Source of the DNA: Phoronis ovalis
Taxonomy: Eukaryota; Phoronida; Phoronidae
Assembly (NCBI GenBank): GCA_028565635.1
Contig: JAOXYB010029423.1
Span: forward strand, 1 to 11,701
Direction of reading: 5' to 3'
Length of the DNA stretch: 11,701 nt
Both the position numbers and the translations under genes were made by a program. The number at the start of each line of letters is the position of its first letter. Position 1 is the stretch's first letter. The notes below the pieces were generated by a model that ran no database searches, had not been told where the DNA came from, and worked only from the letters and a program-made list of their open reading frames with translations. Below are positions 1 through 8,091 of the stretch, piece after piece.

Positions 1-153
1 AAAATAGACTTTTTATTATTAATGATAATGATTATGGTGCAAAATTTCTGTGCATATCAAGCCTTGTATTTGTCATACTGTCTTGTCATGTAGATGTTAT
101 CCAGGCAGATTTATCTTGAAAATTAGATGAAATATCTTGGTGAATGTTTTTAG

Positions 154-349
154 ACTGGAGAGAACCAATCAGAAACACATCGAGCTCAAGTCACACAGGA
201 CTATTCTGCTGATAAAGTATACATGTGTAAACAATCTTACAAAGCAACCGACATGATGGAAATGACAATAGAAGTGGGAACAATTGTTGGTATCATCAAG
301 GAGCAAGACCCAATGGGAAGTAAGGACAGGTGGTTTGTTGATAATGGAA
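154..349 (+). CDS. Exon: most of the penultimate SH3 domain
   Basis: The acceptor is tgtttttag ending at 153 and the donor is gtaagt at 350. The exon is open in the frame beginning at 154, 65 codons plus one base, so the following intron is phase 1. About 22 polar residues precede the SH3 core, which begins near the YMCKQSYKA text and runs through the RT loop and the WF of the ligand groove to DNG. The window start up to 153 is intron. Confidence 0.82.
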
Positions 350-2801
350 GTAAGTATACATTTGATTGAAAAGTTAGTTTGAAATACCGGTACGTCTCAG
401 TGTACTGACCAATCAGGCTTGTTGAAATTTTCTGGTCTGCAGTATTTATGCTATTTAGGAATGGAAAACTAACCATGGATTGCAGTAGTTAATTTGTCAA
501 CATGAAGCTTAACTCAAATGGGAATGTTACCTAAAACCGAAGAATCTCTTTCAGAAGTAGAGATTCTAGTAGAACAATGTGTTTTCCAAAGATGTTTCAG
601 TTATGCATACTTGGGGCTATTCTGCTTTTAGTTGTACAAGAGGGGTTGAAGGCACTTCAATAAAGACATATGGGTGATAGGTTTCTAATAAATTCATGTG
701 CATATAACAGTATGTGATATGCTATTAAGTATATTATGGGTGGTGGGGTCATCTAAAGAGTACCTTCTCCCTCCCTTGTACAACTGAAAGGGAAACAGCC
801 CTTATTATGTTATTAAACAGCCCTTATTATGTTATTAAACAGCCCTTATTATGTTATTAAACAGCCCTTATTATGTTTTCAATGTGGCTAGGCATAATGT
901 AAAGTTTGCAACACATCTCATCTTACACGGACATTTTGTCATATTCTTGAGTTATGTGTGTCTGTGACAATGCATGGTGCACTCACTGTGAGGATATGCC
1001 TGACACATCCTACATTTTTCTTAGTAATAGTATAACAGATTTTTTTAATGTTTGCTTACGCATTTTCGGACTGTTAAGCCAGAAATCATCCGTTTTGCTT
1101 ACTAGCTATAGTCTGTAAATTTCTTGTACACATTTGTAATATGAAAAGTACGGCAATGCATGTATTTGTCACATTAGATTTATTACAAATAGATAACACG
1201 ATCTTACATCCATAGCTTCATGTCTGTGAGTTGTTTGTATTCAATTTTCCAGGTATGAAAGGTTTCATTCCGAAACGGCTTCTATCTCCATATGACTCGT
1301 CATCCATACCAGTCTCTATGGATAGTGATAAATCCGGTGTTATGTCACTGTTAGCTCATGAGCAAGATGATGTGGTAGATTACATGATGAGTGGAAGTAC
1401 AATATGGTATGGATTAGAGGTAGGTCCTGTTAATTACCACTTGAATAATGCTGTGTATGTGTGCATATTTTGCGTTGATCAAAAAAAACATGTCAAGATA
1501 AAAAGATATTGAGTTTATAATAATAAATAACTATAAAAACTAGCAGTGAAGTAAATTTTTTAAAAATGTGCAATAGCTCTTTAAGTTCAAGCAAGAACCT
1601 TTTCAAGTGGTGATTGTCAATCATTCATGCTTCTATTAGAGTGTTCTTTTTAAATCTGCACAATTTTTATGTTTTAGCTTATATTGAGAGACTATTATTA
1701 TATATTACTATAATTGTATTTCTAGGATAAATCTTTAACACCACAACAGATTCAGCCAGTAACAAATCTGCAAGCATCACCTCCTCCATCTTATCAGTTG
1801 TCACAAACACATCAGCTTACTCCTTCACCCACACAGTATCCACCACCAGGACAAGACATTTCTCCGCCACCACCTTATAATGAACCAACATCTCAACAAG
1901 AGCAACCTGCTGAGGTAAGTTCACACAGGCTAGAGTGACAACTTTAAGGAAATTTATACTTTTAGCTTATATCAGCTGATAACCAGAGGATAGTTGGATC
2001 ATAAACTCTACACTATCACATTTTGTGTAGCACTAACAGTATCATTGTGTTGTAGGGTTCTATTTACGGTCATATATTTGTGTGTAATAGCTGTAGAATT
2101 ACAAATTGTCTTGCTGTGTAGTATGAGATTCACTGTAGTGGTCGTGATATGTCCTGTCTACATGATATAACCAGGCATGAAATGTGTTTCTGTTTAAAAA
2201 CTAGTTTGTTGAATTGGCATCAAGTGTGCTGTTGCTGTATACTGCCCTTGAAAGTTGAGCTTGTTCATAGGGCATACATACTTAAAAGCATGTATACTTC
2301 TTTTATCTTTATTGTCACAATGTAATTCAAAATGTGTTTTAATGTACCTAAGCGGCATGGGGTTCCAATTTTTCAAAAAACTGTTTGAAATTTGCTATTA
2401 TAAAATATTTAAGTGTACAACAATAAGTAAAAGCTAGAGACAACGTATTGTAAAACATGAGGATTGATTCAAAGAAAAGTACATTGAAAATATTACATAT
2501 TACAAAGTAACTGTGAATCAGAACTGTAGTATTGGGACTGAGCTTTCATTCATAGATGGATATTCTTAGCTGTGATTCTTTTGACTGTGAATTCCACTTG
2601 CAGTATTATCAAGCCTTATACCCATTTGAAGCACGAACAGACAATGAAGTTACCATAGAAGAAGGTCAGATTGTATTAGTTGTACAAAAACATGACCAAG
2701 AAGGCAATCCTGAATGGTGGCTTGTGGCTACAAATACAAGTCAAGGGTACGCTCCGGCAAACTACTTCACATTTGCCGAAGGTTATTCTCCAGGCAGTTG
2801 A
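154..2801 (+). CDS. 3' end of a DNMBP/Tuba-like (ARHGEF37/38 family) gene with two C-terminal SH3 domains
   Basis: Four coding exons (154-349, 1253-1419, 1726-1914, 2604-2801) join through GT-AG introns in phases 1, 0 and 0 to give about 249 residues with no internal stop. In order these hold an SH3 domain (about residues 22-80), a Ser/Pro/Gln-rich linker and a final SH3 domain (about 185-245), then a stop. The first SH3 has VGIIKEQDPMGSKDRWFVDNG-like text, of which the DPMGS..RW..DNG pattern is typical of the penultimate SH3 of the Tuba (DNMBP) family. The last SH3 shows ALYPFEA, EWWL and GYAPANYF, the canonical ALYDY, WW and PxxY surfaces. Family members carry DH (Rho-GEF) and BAR domains upstream, so those exons should lie before position 1. 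Tuba links Cdc42 activation and membrane curvature to N-WASP/actin at cell junctions; this role is inferred from the family. ARHGEF37 and ARHGEF38 share the BAR plus two-SH3 end, so the exact orthologue is not settled. Confidence 0.85.
541..567. repeat. Short perfect inverted repeat (9-bp arms)
   Basis: AGAATCTCT at 541-549 is the exact reverse complement of AGAGATTCT at 559-567, with a 9-base spacer. It lies within an intron. A stem this short is expected by chance now and then, and no function is implied. Confidence 0.6.
793..877. repeat. 22-bp tandem repeat, nearly four copies
   Basis: The unit aaacagcccttattatgtta plus tt starts at 793, 815, 837 and 859. The first three copies are identical and the fourth is cut off after 19 bases. 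The identity suggests recent slippage or unequal exchange, so copy number may vary between individuals. Confidence 0.95.
1253..1419 (+). CDS. Exon: end of the penultimate SH3 domain and an acidic linker
   Basis: The acceptor ttcaattttccag ends at 1252 and the donor gtaggt starts at 1420. The split codon A|GT gives Ser, then MKGFIPKRLLSPY, the GFxPxxxLxPY strand that closes an SH3 fold. A Ser/Asp-rich stretch follows and the exon ends at a full codon (phase 0). Reading through the donor stays open for about 30 codons before a stop, but the donor and next exon are better supported than retention. Confidence 0.82.
1726..1914 (+). CDS. Exon: proline-rich linker with two PPxY motifs
   Basis: The acceptor ttgtatttctag ends at 1725 and a perfect gtaagt donor begins at 1915; the exon is 63 full codons (phase 0-0). 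The product is low-complexity Pro/Gln/Ser/Thr. It contains PPSY (1783-1794) and PPPY followed by NEP (1867-1878), both matching the PPxY ligand of WW domains, and a QYPPPG segment between them. It joins the two SH3 domains, so it is probably flexible and could bind WW- or SH3-containing partners; that role is inference. Confidence 0.78.
1915..2603 (+). other. Intron between the linker exon and the last SH3 exon
   Basis: A 689-base phase 0 intron, AT-rich. Short open frames occur on both strands but none has splice sites in phase or a recognisable domain. Nothing else was seen. Confidence 0.7.
2604..2801 (+). CDS. Terminal exon: last SH3 domain and stop codon
   Basis: The acceptor ttccacttgcag ends at 2603, and 65 codons follow before TGA at 2799-2801. 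The whole SH3 domain lies in this exon: YYQALYPFEA at the start, an acidic RT loop (TDNEVTIEEG), the EWWL tryptophan pair, and GYAPANYF near the end. About eight residues trail the fold. The open frame extends upstream to 2556, but that part lies before the acceptor and is not SH3-like. Confidence 0.87.
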   Translation, partial: YYQALYPFEARTDNEVTIEEGQIVLVVQKHDQEGNPEWWLVATNTSQGYAPANYFTFAEGYSPGS

Positions 2802-3340
2802 AATTGAGAGGAAAAGTAGCACAAAAAATTGATATTTCTTAGCTGTGTATAGAATATTAAAAATCTTTTAAAATCCATTATCAATATGTTGCTGATGTAA
2901 TCTGGCATTTTATTGGTTACCATTTATGTAATTTTCCAATATATTTCTATAATTTATATTTTGTTATTAAAGTAGAAATTTGCATAGTAGTATTTATATA
3001 GACTATTTGCACAGGCTTGATGTCGCCACTGATTAGGAGGAATGTTCAAGTTGGTGATCAGTGGCGCCACCAAGAACATGCGAAAACTATTAGTTACTGA
3101 AAGTTGGGAAAATATGACGTCATGGCAAGCTCTCATTTATATACCATGTGCGTGTATATTAGACCTAGTACATTTGACATTTGACTTTGGTGTATGAAGA
3201 TTTAGTACAGTAGAATGCGTTTAGCATGTAATGATGTTGAATACGTAGTTATGATAACAACATTGATTTTGTAAGCTTGTATTTTTTTAAGAACTAAAAT
3301 TAGAAGATTGTATGTGTAGCCTTTATTTTTATTAAAATCT
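2802..3340 (+). other. 3' UTR of the SH3 gene with candidate polyadenylation signals
   Basis: AT-rich DNA after the stop codon with no convincing coding frame. ATTAAA variants lie at 2856-2861, 2966-2971 and 3331-3336; the last follows a T-rich run. Which one is used cannot be told from sequence. A stem-loop at 3024-3066 would be in the transcript if the later sites are used. Confidence 0.5.
3024..3066. repeat. Inverted repeat in the 3' UTR of the SH3 gene
   Basis: CGCCACTGAT (3024-3033) pairs exactly with ATCAGTGGCG (3057-3066) across a 23-base loop. The right arm overlaps a second, self-complementary 10-mer, GTGGCGCCAC (3061-3070), so two competing folds are possible. It is GC-rich compared with its surroundings. 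Confidence 0.7.
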
Positions 3341-3930
3341 TACCTAATGTTTATGTATACAAACTTATGACAATAAGAAATGTAATTTATATTTACAATA
3401 CATTATATATGATATTATGTACATGTATGTCATGTTTTATCAGATCCAGTGAAAATGGACTGCCTATCACGAATGTAAAGTGAGAAACAGATTCCGATTC
3501 ATTTACAGATTCATATTTAGATTCATTTACATATTCAGATTAATAAGCAGATAATTGTTCATTTACATATTCTAATTCACCTTCAAGTTTAGTTTGGGTC
3601 TGAATCTTTAAATAAATCTGAATTTGTATCTTTCTTTAATCACATTAAATGAATTAAATAAATATAAAAATAAATGAGCCGAGATTCATGTGGCCTGCAC
3701 ATCTGCCTTGCATTTGGCCCTCGTTATACATTTTAGAAGATAAAGAAATTTTGCAGTGTCCACAAATGTTTTGTTTCGATGAAATTGTCCAACACTATAG
3801 AAAGTTTAAGACTTTTTAGGCGTTGTAGATAGTACCGGTTGGAAGTATCAATAACAAAAAAACAAGCTTGTTTTAATATAATAATAATACCAGTTCAAGT
3901 ACTGAGAATCAACGTAATATTTACGAAAGG
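3341..3930. other. Convergent intergenic region with degenerate simple repeats
   Basis: This stretch lies between the 3' end of the plus-strand SH3 gene and the probable 3' end of the minus-strand Ig gene. Between about 3487 and 3575 the words gattca and tttaca recur; ttcatttaca occurs at 3498, 3522 and 3558. Related ctgaatct words on the opposite strand follow near 3600-3620. AATAAA words occur around 3611 and 3657. No coding exon was found. Confidence 0.6.
3487..3575. repeat. Degenerate gattca/tttaca simple repeat
   Basis: Imperfect short-period repeat. The decamer ttcatttaca appears three times (3498-3507, 3522-3531, 3558-3567), separated by variants such as gattcatattta and catattcag. 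It looks like a decayed microsatellite. Confidence 0.65.
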
Positions 3931-3936
3931 TTTATT
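3931..3936 (-). terminator. AATAAA polyadenylation signal for the Ig gene
   Basis: TTTATT on the plus strand reads AATAAA on the minus strand, about 60 bases after the stop of the probable terminal exon. The hexamer is common in AT-rich DNA, so its support comes only from position. Confidence 0.4.
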
Positions 3937-3996
3937 AGTTACCCTTGTTCTGGAATAAAATGAGGTACGCGACACCACTTTTAGCAGAGCGATTAG

Positions 3997-4064
3997 TTAA
4001 ACAGCAACACTGCCCCAAGTTGAATATAGTAAGAACTTCAGCAAAACCAGGAGAAGAGTAGGAC
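3997..4064 (-). CDS. Probable terminal exon of the Ig gene: hydrophobic C-terminus
   Basis: After a CGTTCGCAG acceptor ending at 4065 the exon enters in phase 1 and gives PTLLLVLLKFLLYSTW and five more residues before TAA (3999-3997). An AATAAA on the same strand (3936-3931) lies 61 bases beyond the stop. A hydrophobic end with no cytoplasmic tail fits a GPI-anchor signal, though it has a Lys in the middle. Joined directly to Ig2 the preceding residue is Ser; joined through the optional exon the text is NKLSG, a better omega-site context. A rival phase 1 terminal exon follows the TACTGCGTAG acceptor near 4170 (product ending MTFCLCCSVAVYLS, then stop). Confidence 0.4.
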
Positions 4065-7000
4065 CTGCGAACGATAAGTTAAATGTAAATAAATCTTAAC
4101 TAAGACAAGTAAACAGCTACAGAACAACATAAGCAAAATGTCATCGGGCTGTCGCTGAGTCCTACTACGCAGTAAAAAAATCAAATTAACTTTTCAAATG
4201 TATCGTTACTAAATTATAATGAAAAACAATAACCCTGCAGTTATATATTTTTACATCGGCCAGGTAAGTTTTTATGAGATCTATATTAAACACGTTTATT
4301 ATTTTCATATACTAATGCACGCGCCGGAACACAATAAAATACCATGTACCTGATAATTTATTCCTCTTTCCATCGTTGCCTAACAAATAAGATAATATTT
4401 CATTAAGAAGTAAAGTCGATACTGTTTTAAAATTAACAAATGAAGACCATACATTAATTACTGCAAACATTAGGGAAAGGTCTCCACCTCTAAAGAAATA
4501 GACAGTAAACAAGTTTGTGATATAAAAGATACATGTATACTTATTGATTGTGATACATGTGTATTAATGGTAAGAAATGTTCGCTATTAAAAAAGTGGTG
4601 ACAAAAATGTGACAGCACATTTTTTTCTAATTTAAATAAAATATATTTAAAAAAGAAGTAAAATATGATTTTTAAATCTTTTGCTTAGCATTAAAACATT
4701 GGCAGCAGAGATACAATTGCAACATTAGATACCATGGTTGTCGGTGTTATGTCGAGTATATGTACGGGAAAATACAAAATTGGAGTTATCACTGAAAGCG
4801 AAATTGAAGGAGCATGAAAACAACAAATATTGAAAGGAAGTAAATCAACATTAAAATGCTATAACCCTAGCCTTAAATCTACACTAAATATAACACTGGG
4901 AACAATGTACCTGAAACCCAGTGCGAGGGAGTCAAAACTCTGCACGGTAAAAGGGTATTTTTGATATGTACAGGGAACAGAATCAGAATAGGGAGATTTC
5001 AAGACATACTTAATATAAAAAAATGTAGGGTATATAATTTTTTTCAAATATGAGGAATATTTAAAATATACTTACTTTTCAGAATCTGAAATTCTATTAT
5101 GCCACCAGTTCTGTCATCAATTAATCCATTAAACCTAGTGACAACACACGCATATACTATGTCCGCTGACGCTACCACAGTAAGACTACGAGATGACTTG
5201 AATGAGCAGTCGTCATATAAAGATGTTTGTAATGTCCCAACACGTTCTTCAGCAGAGAAAGGAACAACATCACTTGTCTGCAGCAAAACAGAGTTTATGT
5301 ACATACTAATCTCATAATTAAAATGCAATTTAATTAGTATCTCTCTTCAAATAAGAACTTTAATTCACATAAAATTTAGTTACAACTATAAAATATAAAT
5401 AAAATATTATTATATCGCTACATGCAACGTACCAGCTTTCTTTTTTGCCAAGTAACATTAAGAGCTGGCTGAGAATCAATCTTATAACAGATGAATTCAG
5501 AAACATCATTGACCTCCGCAACTACAGGTCCAGTTATAGATGCACCATCGACAGCATTCACAATCTTTTTCATAGCTTTAAGACAAACATATTAAATGCA
5601 TTAAAGAGAAAGAAAAGGGAAGTACGACAACTTTTTCTGGTATATTTAATGATTAAATTATGATTATCATAAACTTGAAAACTTGCGGTATGTATAAAAA
5701 TTTGCAAACAATAAAACAGTTACTAAAAATGAAAATCAAAATTACCATAAATATACAAACGCATGTCAGCCCTTACTGGAGCAAATGAAACTTCTTGAAT
5801 ATAGCAACTATACAATCCTTCATCACAAAATGATGTATTGCTAATGTGAAGCATCATAGAACCACTATCTTCAGTTACAGAATACGTATGACTCCAACCA
5901 AAAGTTTCATTCTTCAAAGTAGCTACTGTATCAGACTCTGGACGATATCTGTATTTCACTTGTTGTGCACCACCATTCCTTATTCTATTCCATAAAATAT
6001 ATTGTATTTGATTAGTTGCACCACTGAAACGGAGATTCAGAGTTGTATCTTGTCCAAGAGTAGCATTCATTACGTCTAATGACACTGTTAGAACAGCACC
6101 TAAAAAGACATTTATAGTTAGGGAATCTACGAAACCTTTCACCAGTTATTAAAATAAAATATTATTTGTGTTATCTTTATTAAAAGGTTTTTAAAATGTT
6201 CAAAATTGACATAACATTTATTGTTAAGAGATAACATTTTACACGTTCCATGTGGCACCAATTATCATCGATGATTTCATATTCACTCTTTATTTGCGAG
6301 GCTAATACCAAGACGATGTACAAGACACTTTGACAAAAAACATCTTGGTTACGTGCTTGCAAGCTAGGTGAAAGATTCCTTAAAGCTATAATACAAAGAT
6401 CTCAATTCAGTCATATTATTTCTCTCGAAGCTTAAAAGATTGGAACGATTGATCACCAGAAATTGCTGGAAATAAGGGAGCTAACTTAATTGACATAGCT
6501 ATTTCCCTTTTAAAGGATTTGAAACCGATAAGAGACCCTTTGGTGGTCTAAAAGCACGAAGAACTAAAAGTGCCCTTGCGGGCGGTACACCCGAATAATC
6601 TATATAAAAACTATATTGTTATTTAACCTAAGTATTAAAGTTATTTTCAATTGCCAGTAATCTTATAATTGCAGCTTCTAAAGAAATATTTCGCTGTATT
6701 TTAATAAATCTAATATAATTATTTATACTATAGATATATGAATTATAACATTTATAAGTGATTAGCAAGGTGTTGGGCAAGTGTTATGGTGCTGTTCTCA
6801 ATGACGATGATGTCATATATCCATATTCATGTAGACTGTACACCCAGGCTGTACACTACCTGTTAGATATCTATACATAATGTGATATGAATTGCTGTCT
6901 GTTATCTGCTAGATATTTCATTTTCAGTGGTTGTGATTGGTAATGACCTGATGGGAGCTGAGATCGATGTGTCCACTAATTAGTTAATTCGTAAAGCAGT

Positions 7001-7122
7001 GTGAGGTACAAAGAATAGGAACTGAACCACGAAGACTTACCACCACTACGGCCATATATCGTTAAAAGAAGCATCACAATCTGAATCTTCATTTTCAAAC
7101 ACTCCATACCAAGAAGGGCCAT
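3997..7122 (-). CDS. Two-Ig-domain secreted or GPI-anchored surface protein (3' end uncertain)
   Basis: Four exons are well supported on the minus strand, in transcript order 7122-7041, 6099-5746, 5575-5433 and 5277-5076, with intron phases 1, 1, 0 and then 1. They encode about 260 residues: a signal peptide (1 to about 27), an Ig V-like domain (about 30-145) and a second Ig domain (about 150-260). Phase 1 introns bounding an Ig domain are typical of the superfamily. Potential N-glycosylation sites are N39, N91, N115 and N185, fitting an extracellular protein. The C-terminus is inferred: a phase-compatible exon at 4064-3997 adds a hydrophobic tail and a stop, with a further optional exon at 4487-4350. 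No conventional transmembrane segment with a cytoplasmic tail was seen. The family was not identified; adhesion or recognition is a reasonable guess from architecture only. Confidence 0.75.
4350..4487 (-). CDS. Possible alternative or linker exon of the Ig gene
   Basis: The segment is open for 45 codons between a tandem AG-AG acceptor (CTATTTCTTTAGAG) and a CAG|GTACAT donor, and it is phase 1-1, so it can be inserted without breaking frame. The product is mixed hydrophobic/polar (LSLMFAVINVW near its start, GNDGKRNKLS near its end) and is not an Ig domain. If the first of the two AGs is used instead, the frame stops after six codons, giving a short secreted end. Support is only phase and splice words; it may be chance. 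Confidence 0.25.
5076..5277 (-). CDS. Ig domain 2, second half
   Basis: The acceptor TTTTGCTGCAG ends at 5278 and a perfect GTAAGT donor starts at 5075; 67 codons plus one base (phase 0 to 1). The segment SSRSLTVV is an E-strand and SADIVYACVVTR carries the F-strand Cys (C237), which pairs with C175 of the previous exon. A further Cys (C217) lies between them. The G-strand reads GIIEFQILK. An Ig domain split by a phase 0 intron is common in animals. Confidence 0.77.
5433..5575 (-). CDS. Ig domain 2, first half
   Basis: The acceptor GTTTGTCTTAAAG ends at 5576 and the donor GTACGT starts at 5432. The split codon G|CT gives Ala, followed by 47 codons ending in phase 0. The text SITGPVV, EFICYKI (C175) and LNVTWQKRK (W188) gives the A, B and C strands of an Ig-like domain, with an N-glycosylation sequon at N185. 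The open frame on the plus strand over this stretch is a shadow. Confidence 0.75.
5746..6099 (-). CDS. Ig domain 1 (V-like), B-strand cysteine replaced by leucine
   Basis: The acceptor CTTTTTAG ends at 6100 and the donor GTAATT starts at 5745; 354 bases, phase 1-1. The domain has the C-strand Trp (QYILWN, W64), an E-strand SMMLHIS, and DEGLYSC as the F-strand DxGxYxC signature (C126). The B-strand reads TLNLRFSG where a V-set domain normally has TLxCRFSG, so the partner cysteine is Leu (L50, codon CTC). An extra cysteine, C119, sits just before DEG. Strand G ends at RLYIYG. The canonical intradomain disulfide therefore cannot form. Confidence 0.82.
6100..7040 (-). other. First intron of the Ig gene
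   Basis: A 941-base phase 1 intron. It contains an imperfect palindrome (about 6468-6510) followed by a GC-richer patch (about 6530-6595) unlike the AT-rich surroundings, and a doubled ctgtacac word (6836-6859 area). No additional Ig-like exon was found. Confidence 0.65.
6468..6600. repeat. Palindrome plus GC-richer patch, possible mobile-element remnant
   Basis: AAGGGAGCTA on the left pairs with TAGCTATTTCCCTT on the right with a 3-base bulge (6474-6509). It is followed by a patch with gaccctttggtggtc and ccttgcgggcggtacaccc. Read on the minus strand the patch is open (VPPARALLVLRAFRPPKG), ending at a stop within the palindrome. There is no splice support, so I take it as an insertion remnant rather than an exon. 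Element identity is unknown. Confidence 0.35.
7041..7122 (-). CDS. First coding exon: signal peptide
   Basis: Reading down from 7122, ATG opens 27 codons plus one base to a perfect GTAAGT donor (7040-7035). An in-frame TAA lies 18 bases upstream of the ATG, so this is the most upstream possible start. The context is good (A at -3, G at +4). Mets at positions 6 and 11 are alternatives; starting at 11 gives MKIQIVMLLLTIYG, a textbook signal peptide, with cleavage likely around the RSGGA text across the exon junction. The phase 1 end (G|GT) joins the Ig1 exon. Confidence 0.8.
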
Positions 7123-7600
7123 TTCTGTAGCATTTACTTAGCGAGCTATGGTAAAATTCAGGTCAGCAATAATTCTGTAAAACAGCTACACTAAGATAAT
7201 CGGCGCTCTGATGTATTATAAACCGCAATCTAAATTCTTGGGAAATATGAAGAGACGAATAGATTGAACGTAAAAGCGTCGAACGCACTAGTTAAAGTGA
7301 TGCATGACAAGCGACAAAAAAAATTGCAAAGCATGCAACCGAACATTATATTACGGAATGCGCTGAAATTGGCGGCAAAAGGCCGAAAATGCAATAGAAA
7401 GGAATAGACAGTAATAGACAATGTGTAACTGATGAACTCGTGCTTGTTACCAAAGAGCTCAAAGACAAAATTCTACTTTTTAAAAATCAAAATCACTGCC
7501 ATTTTTTCAATTAAAATTATACAGGGTATATTATTTATATTTGAACGAAGGGGTTAGATATATATAAAGGAGCAAAAAATCGATTCTTTATATACGCTTT
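7123..7600 (-). promoter_or_regulatory. 5' flank of the Ig gene with TATA-like elements
   Basis: Two minus-strand TATA-like words lie upstream of the start codon: TTATAATA near 7212-7219, about 95 bases from the ATG, and a strong TATATAAAG at 7594-7586. The near one would give a short leader free of upstream ATGs. The far one would place several upstream ATGs, including a 63-codon open frame, in the leader. A plus-strand TATATATAAAGG (7559-7570) overlaps the same neighbourhood. Which of these, if any, acts is not determinable here. Confidence 0.3.
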
Positions 7601-7927
7601 CAGTCAATATTTTTATGCAGGCATCTCTTGAGTCACTTCTATCAGTATTTCACGACAAATGACGCTGGACATATCGTGCACGTGTACATTTTGTGCCATG
7701 CTGTCTTATTTTTCAAAGTAATCATGACAGTAAAGAAAGAAAAGGAGAGAAAATATTAAACTTTTAATGGTTTTACATACCACGTCTTATCAAGTTTAGT
7801 TTGTTTGCTGGCATGACTCATAAACCGTACACTACATGTACACCGTGGATACAATTTTACATAATGCCACATGTCAGAATTAATAGCAACTAAAGATGGT
7901 GAAAGATTCAGTATTCAGTTCATGTAC
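7601..7927. other. Spacer between the two minus-strand genes
   Basis: AT-rich sequence between the Ig-gene flank and the 3' end of the upstream minus-strand gene. No coding frame, RNA gene or repeat was recognised. Confidence 0.6.
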
Positions 7928-7933
7928 TTTATT
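7928..7933 (-). terminator. AATAAA polyadenylation signal for the second minus-strand gene
   Basis: TTTATT on the plus strand reads AATAAA (followed by GT) on the minus strand, about 160 bases after the stop codon of the terminal exon at 8265-8092. A normal 3' UTR length for the position supports it. Confidence 0.55.
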
Positions 7934-8091
7934 AAATTAGTAAAGAAACTGACAATAAATATGAATCTAAAACTATAGAGCTTAACTAGTATATGACAAT
8001 TGATGTATCAAAAAGGGGTTAATTAAAAACTGTAAATAATGTAACAAAGTTCATATTATAAATGCACTGCAGAGACAGGAGTGTATCATTA

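Larger units (their letters stand above)
350..1252 (+). other. Intron of the SH3 gene with a 22-bp tandem repeat
   Basis: A 903-base phase 1 intron. It has no exon-like segment that I can support. It holds a perfect 9-bp stem (541-549 with 559-567) and the minisatellite at 793-877. The rest is AT-rich unique sequence. Confidence 0.7.

Noticed and set aside
237-476. 79-codon minus-strand open frame over the first SH3 exon
   Set aside because: It is an antisense shadow of the plus-strand SH3 exon and intron.
4204-4262. Plus-strand CAG|GTAAGT donor with a short ATG-led frame
   Set aside because: The donor matches consensus but only 15 codons precede it and no partner exon was found on that strand. 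It is probably chance.
4682-4822. Short plus-strand frame around MVVGVMSSICTGKYKIG, and a minus-strand continuation after CGCTTTCAG at 4791
   Set aside because: Neither has a full set of splice sites, a domain or a hydrophobic end. The minus-strand reading stops within about 30 codons without a nearby polyadenylation signal.
4859-5047. Minus-strand open frame with a CAG acceptor and a TTTCAG|GTACAT donor after the Ig2 exon
   Set aside because: In the phase set by the Ig2 exon the segment between these sites meets TGA almost at once, so it cannot continue the protein.
5099-5317. Plus-strand open frame of 72 codons
   Set aside because: It is the antisense shadow of the second half of Ig2, which has splice sites and Ig motifs on the minus strand.
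7230-7421. 63-codon minus-strand open frame upstream of the Ig gene
   Set aside because: No domain, no splice sites, and it stops well before the Ig start codon. At most it is an upstream ORF if the distal TATA is used.
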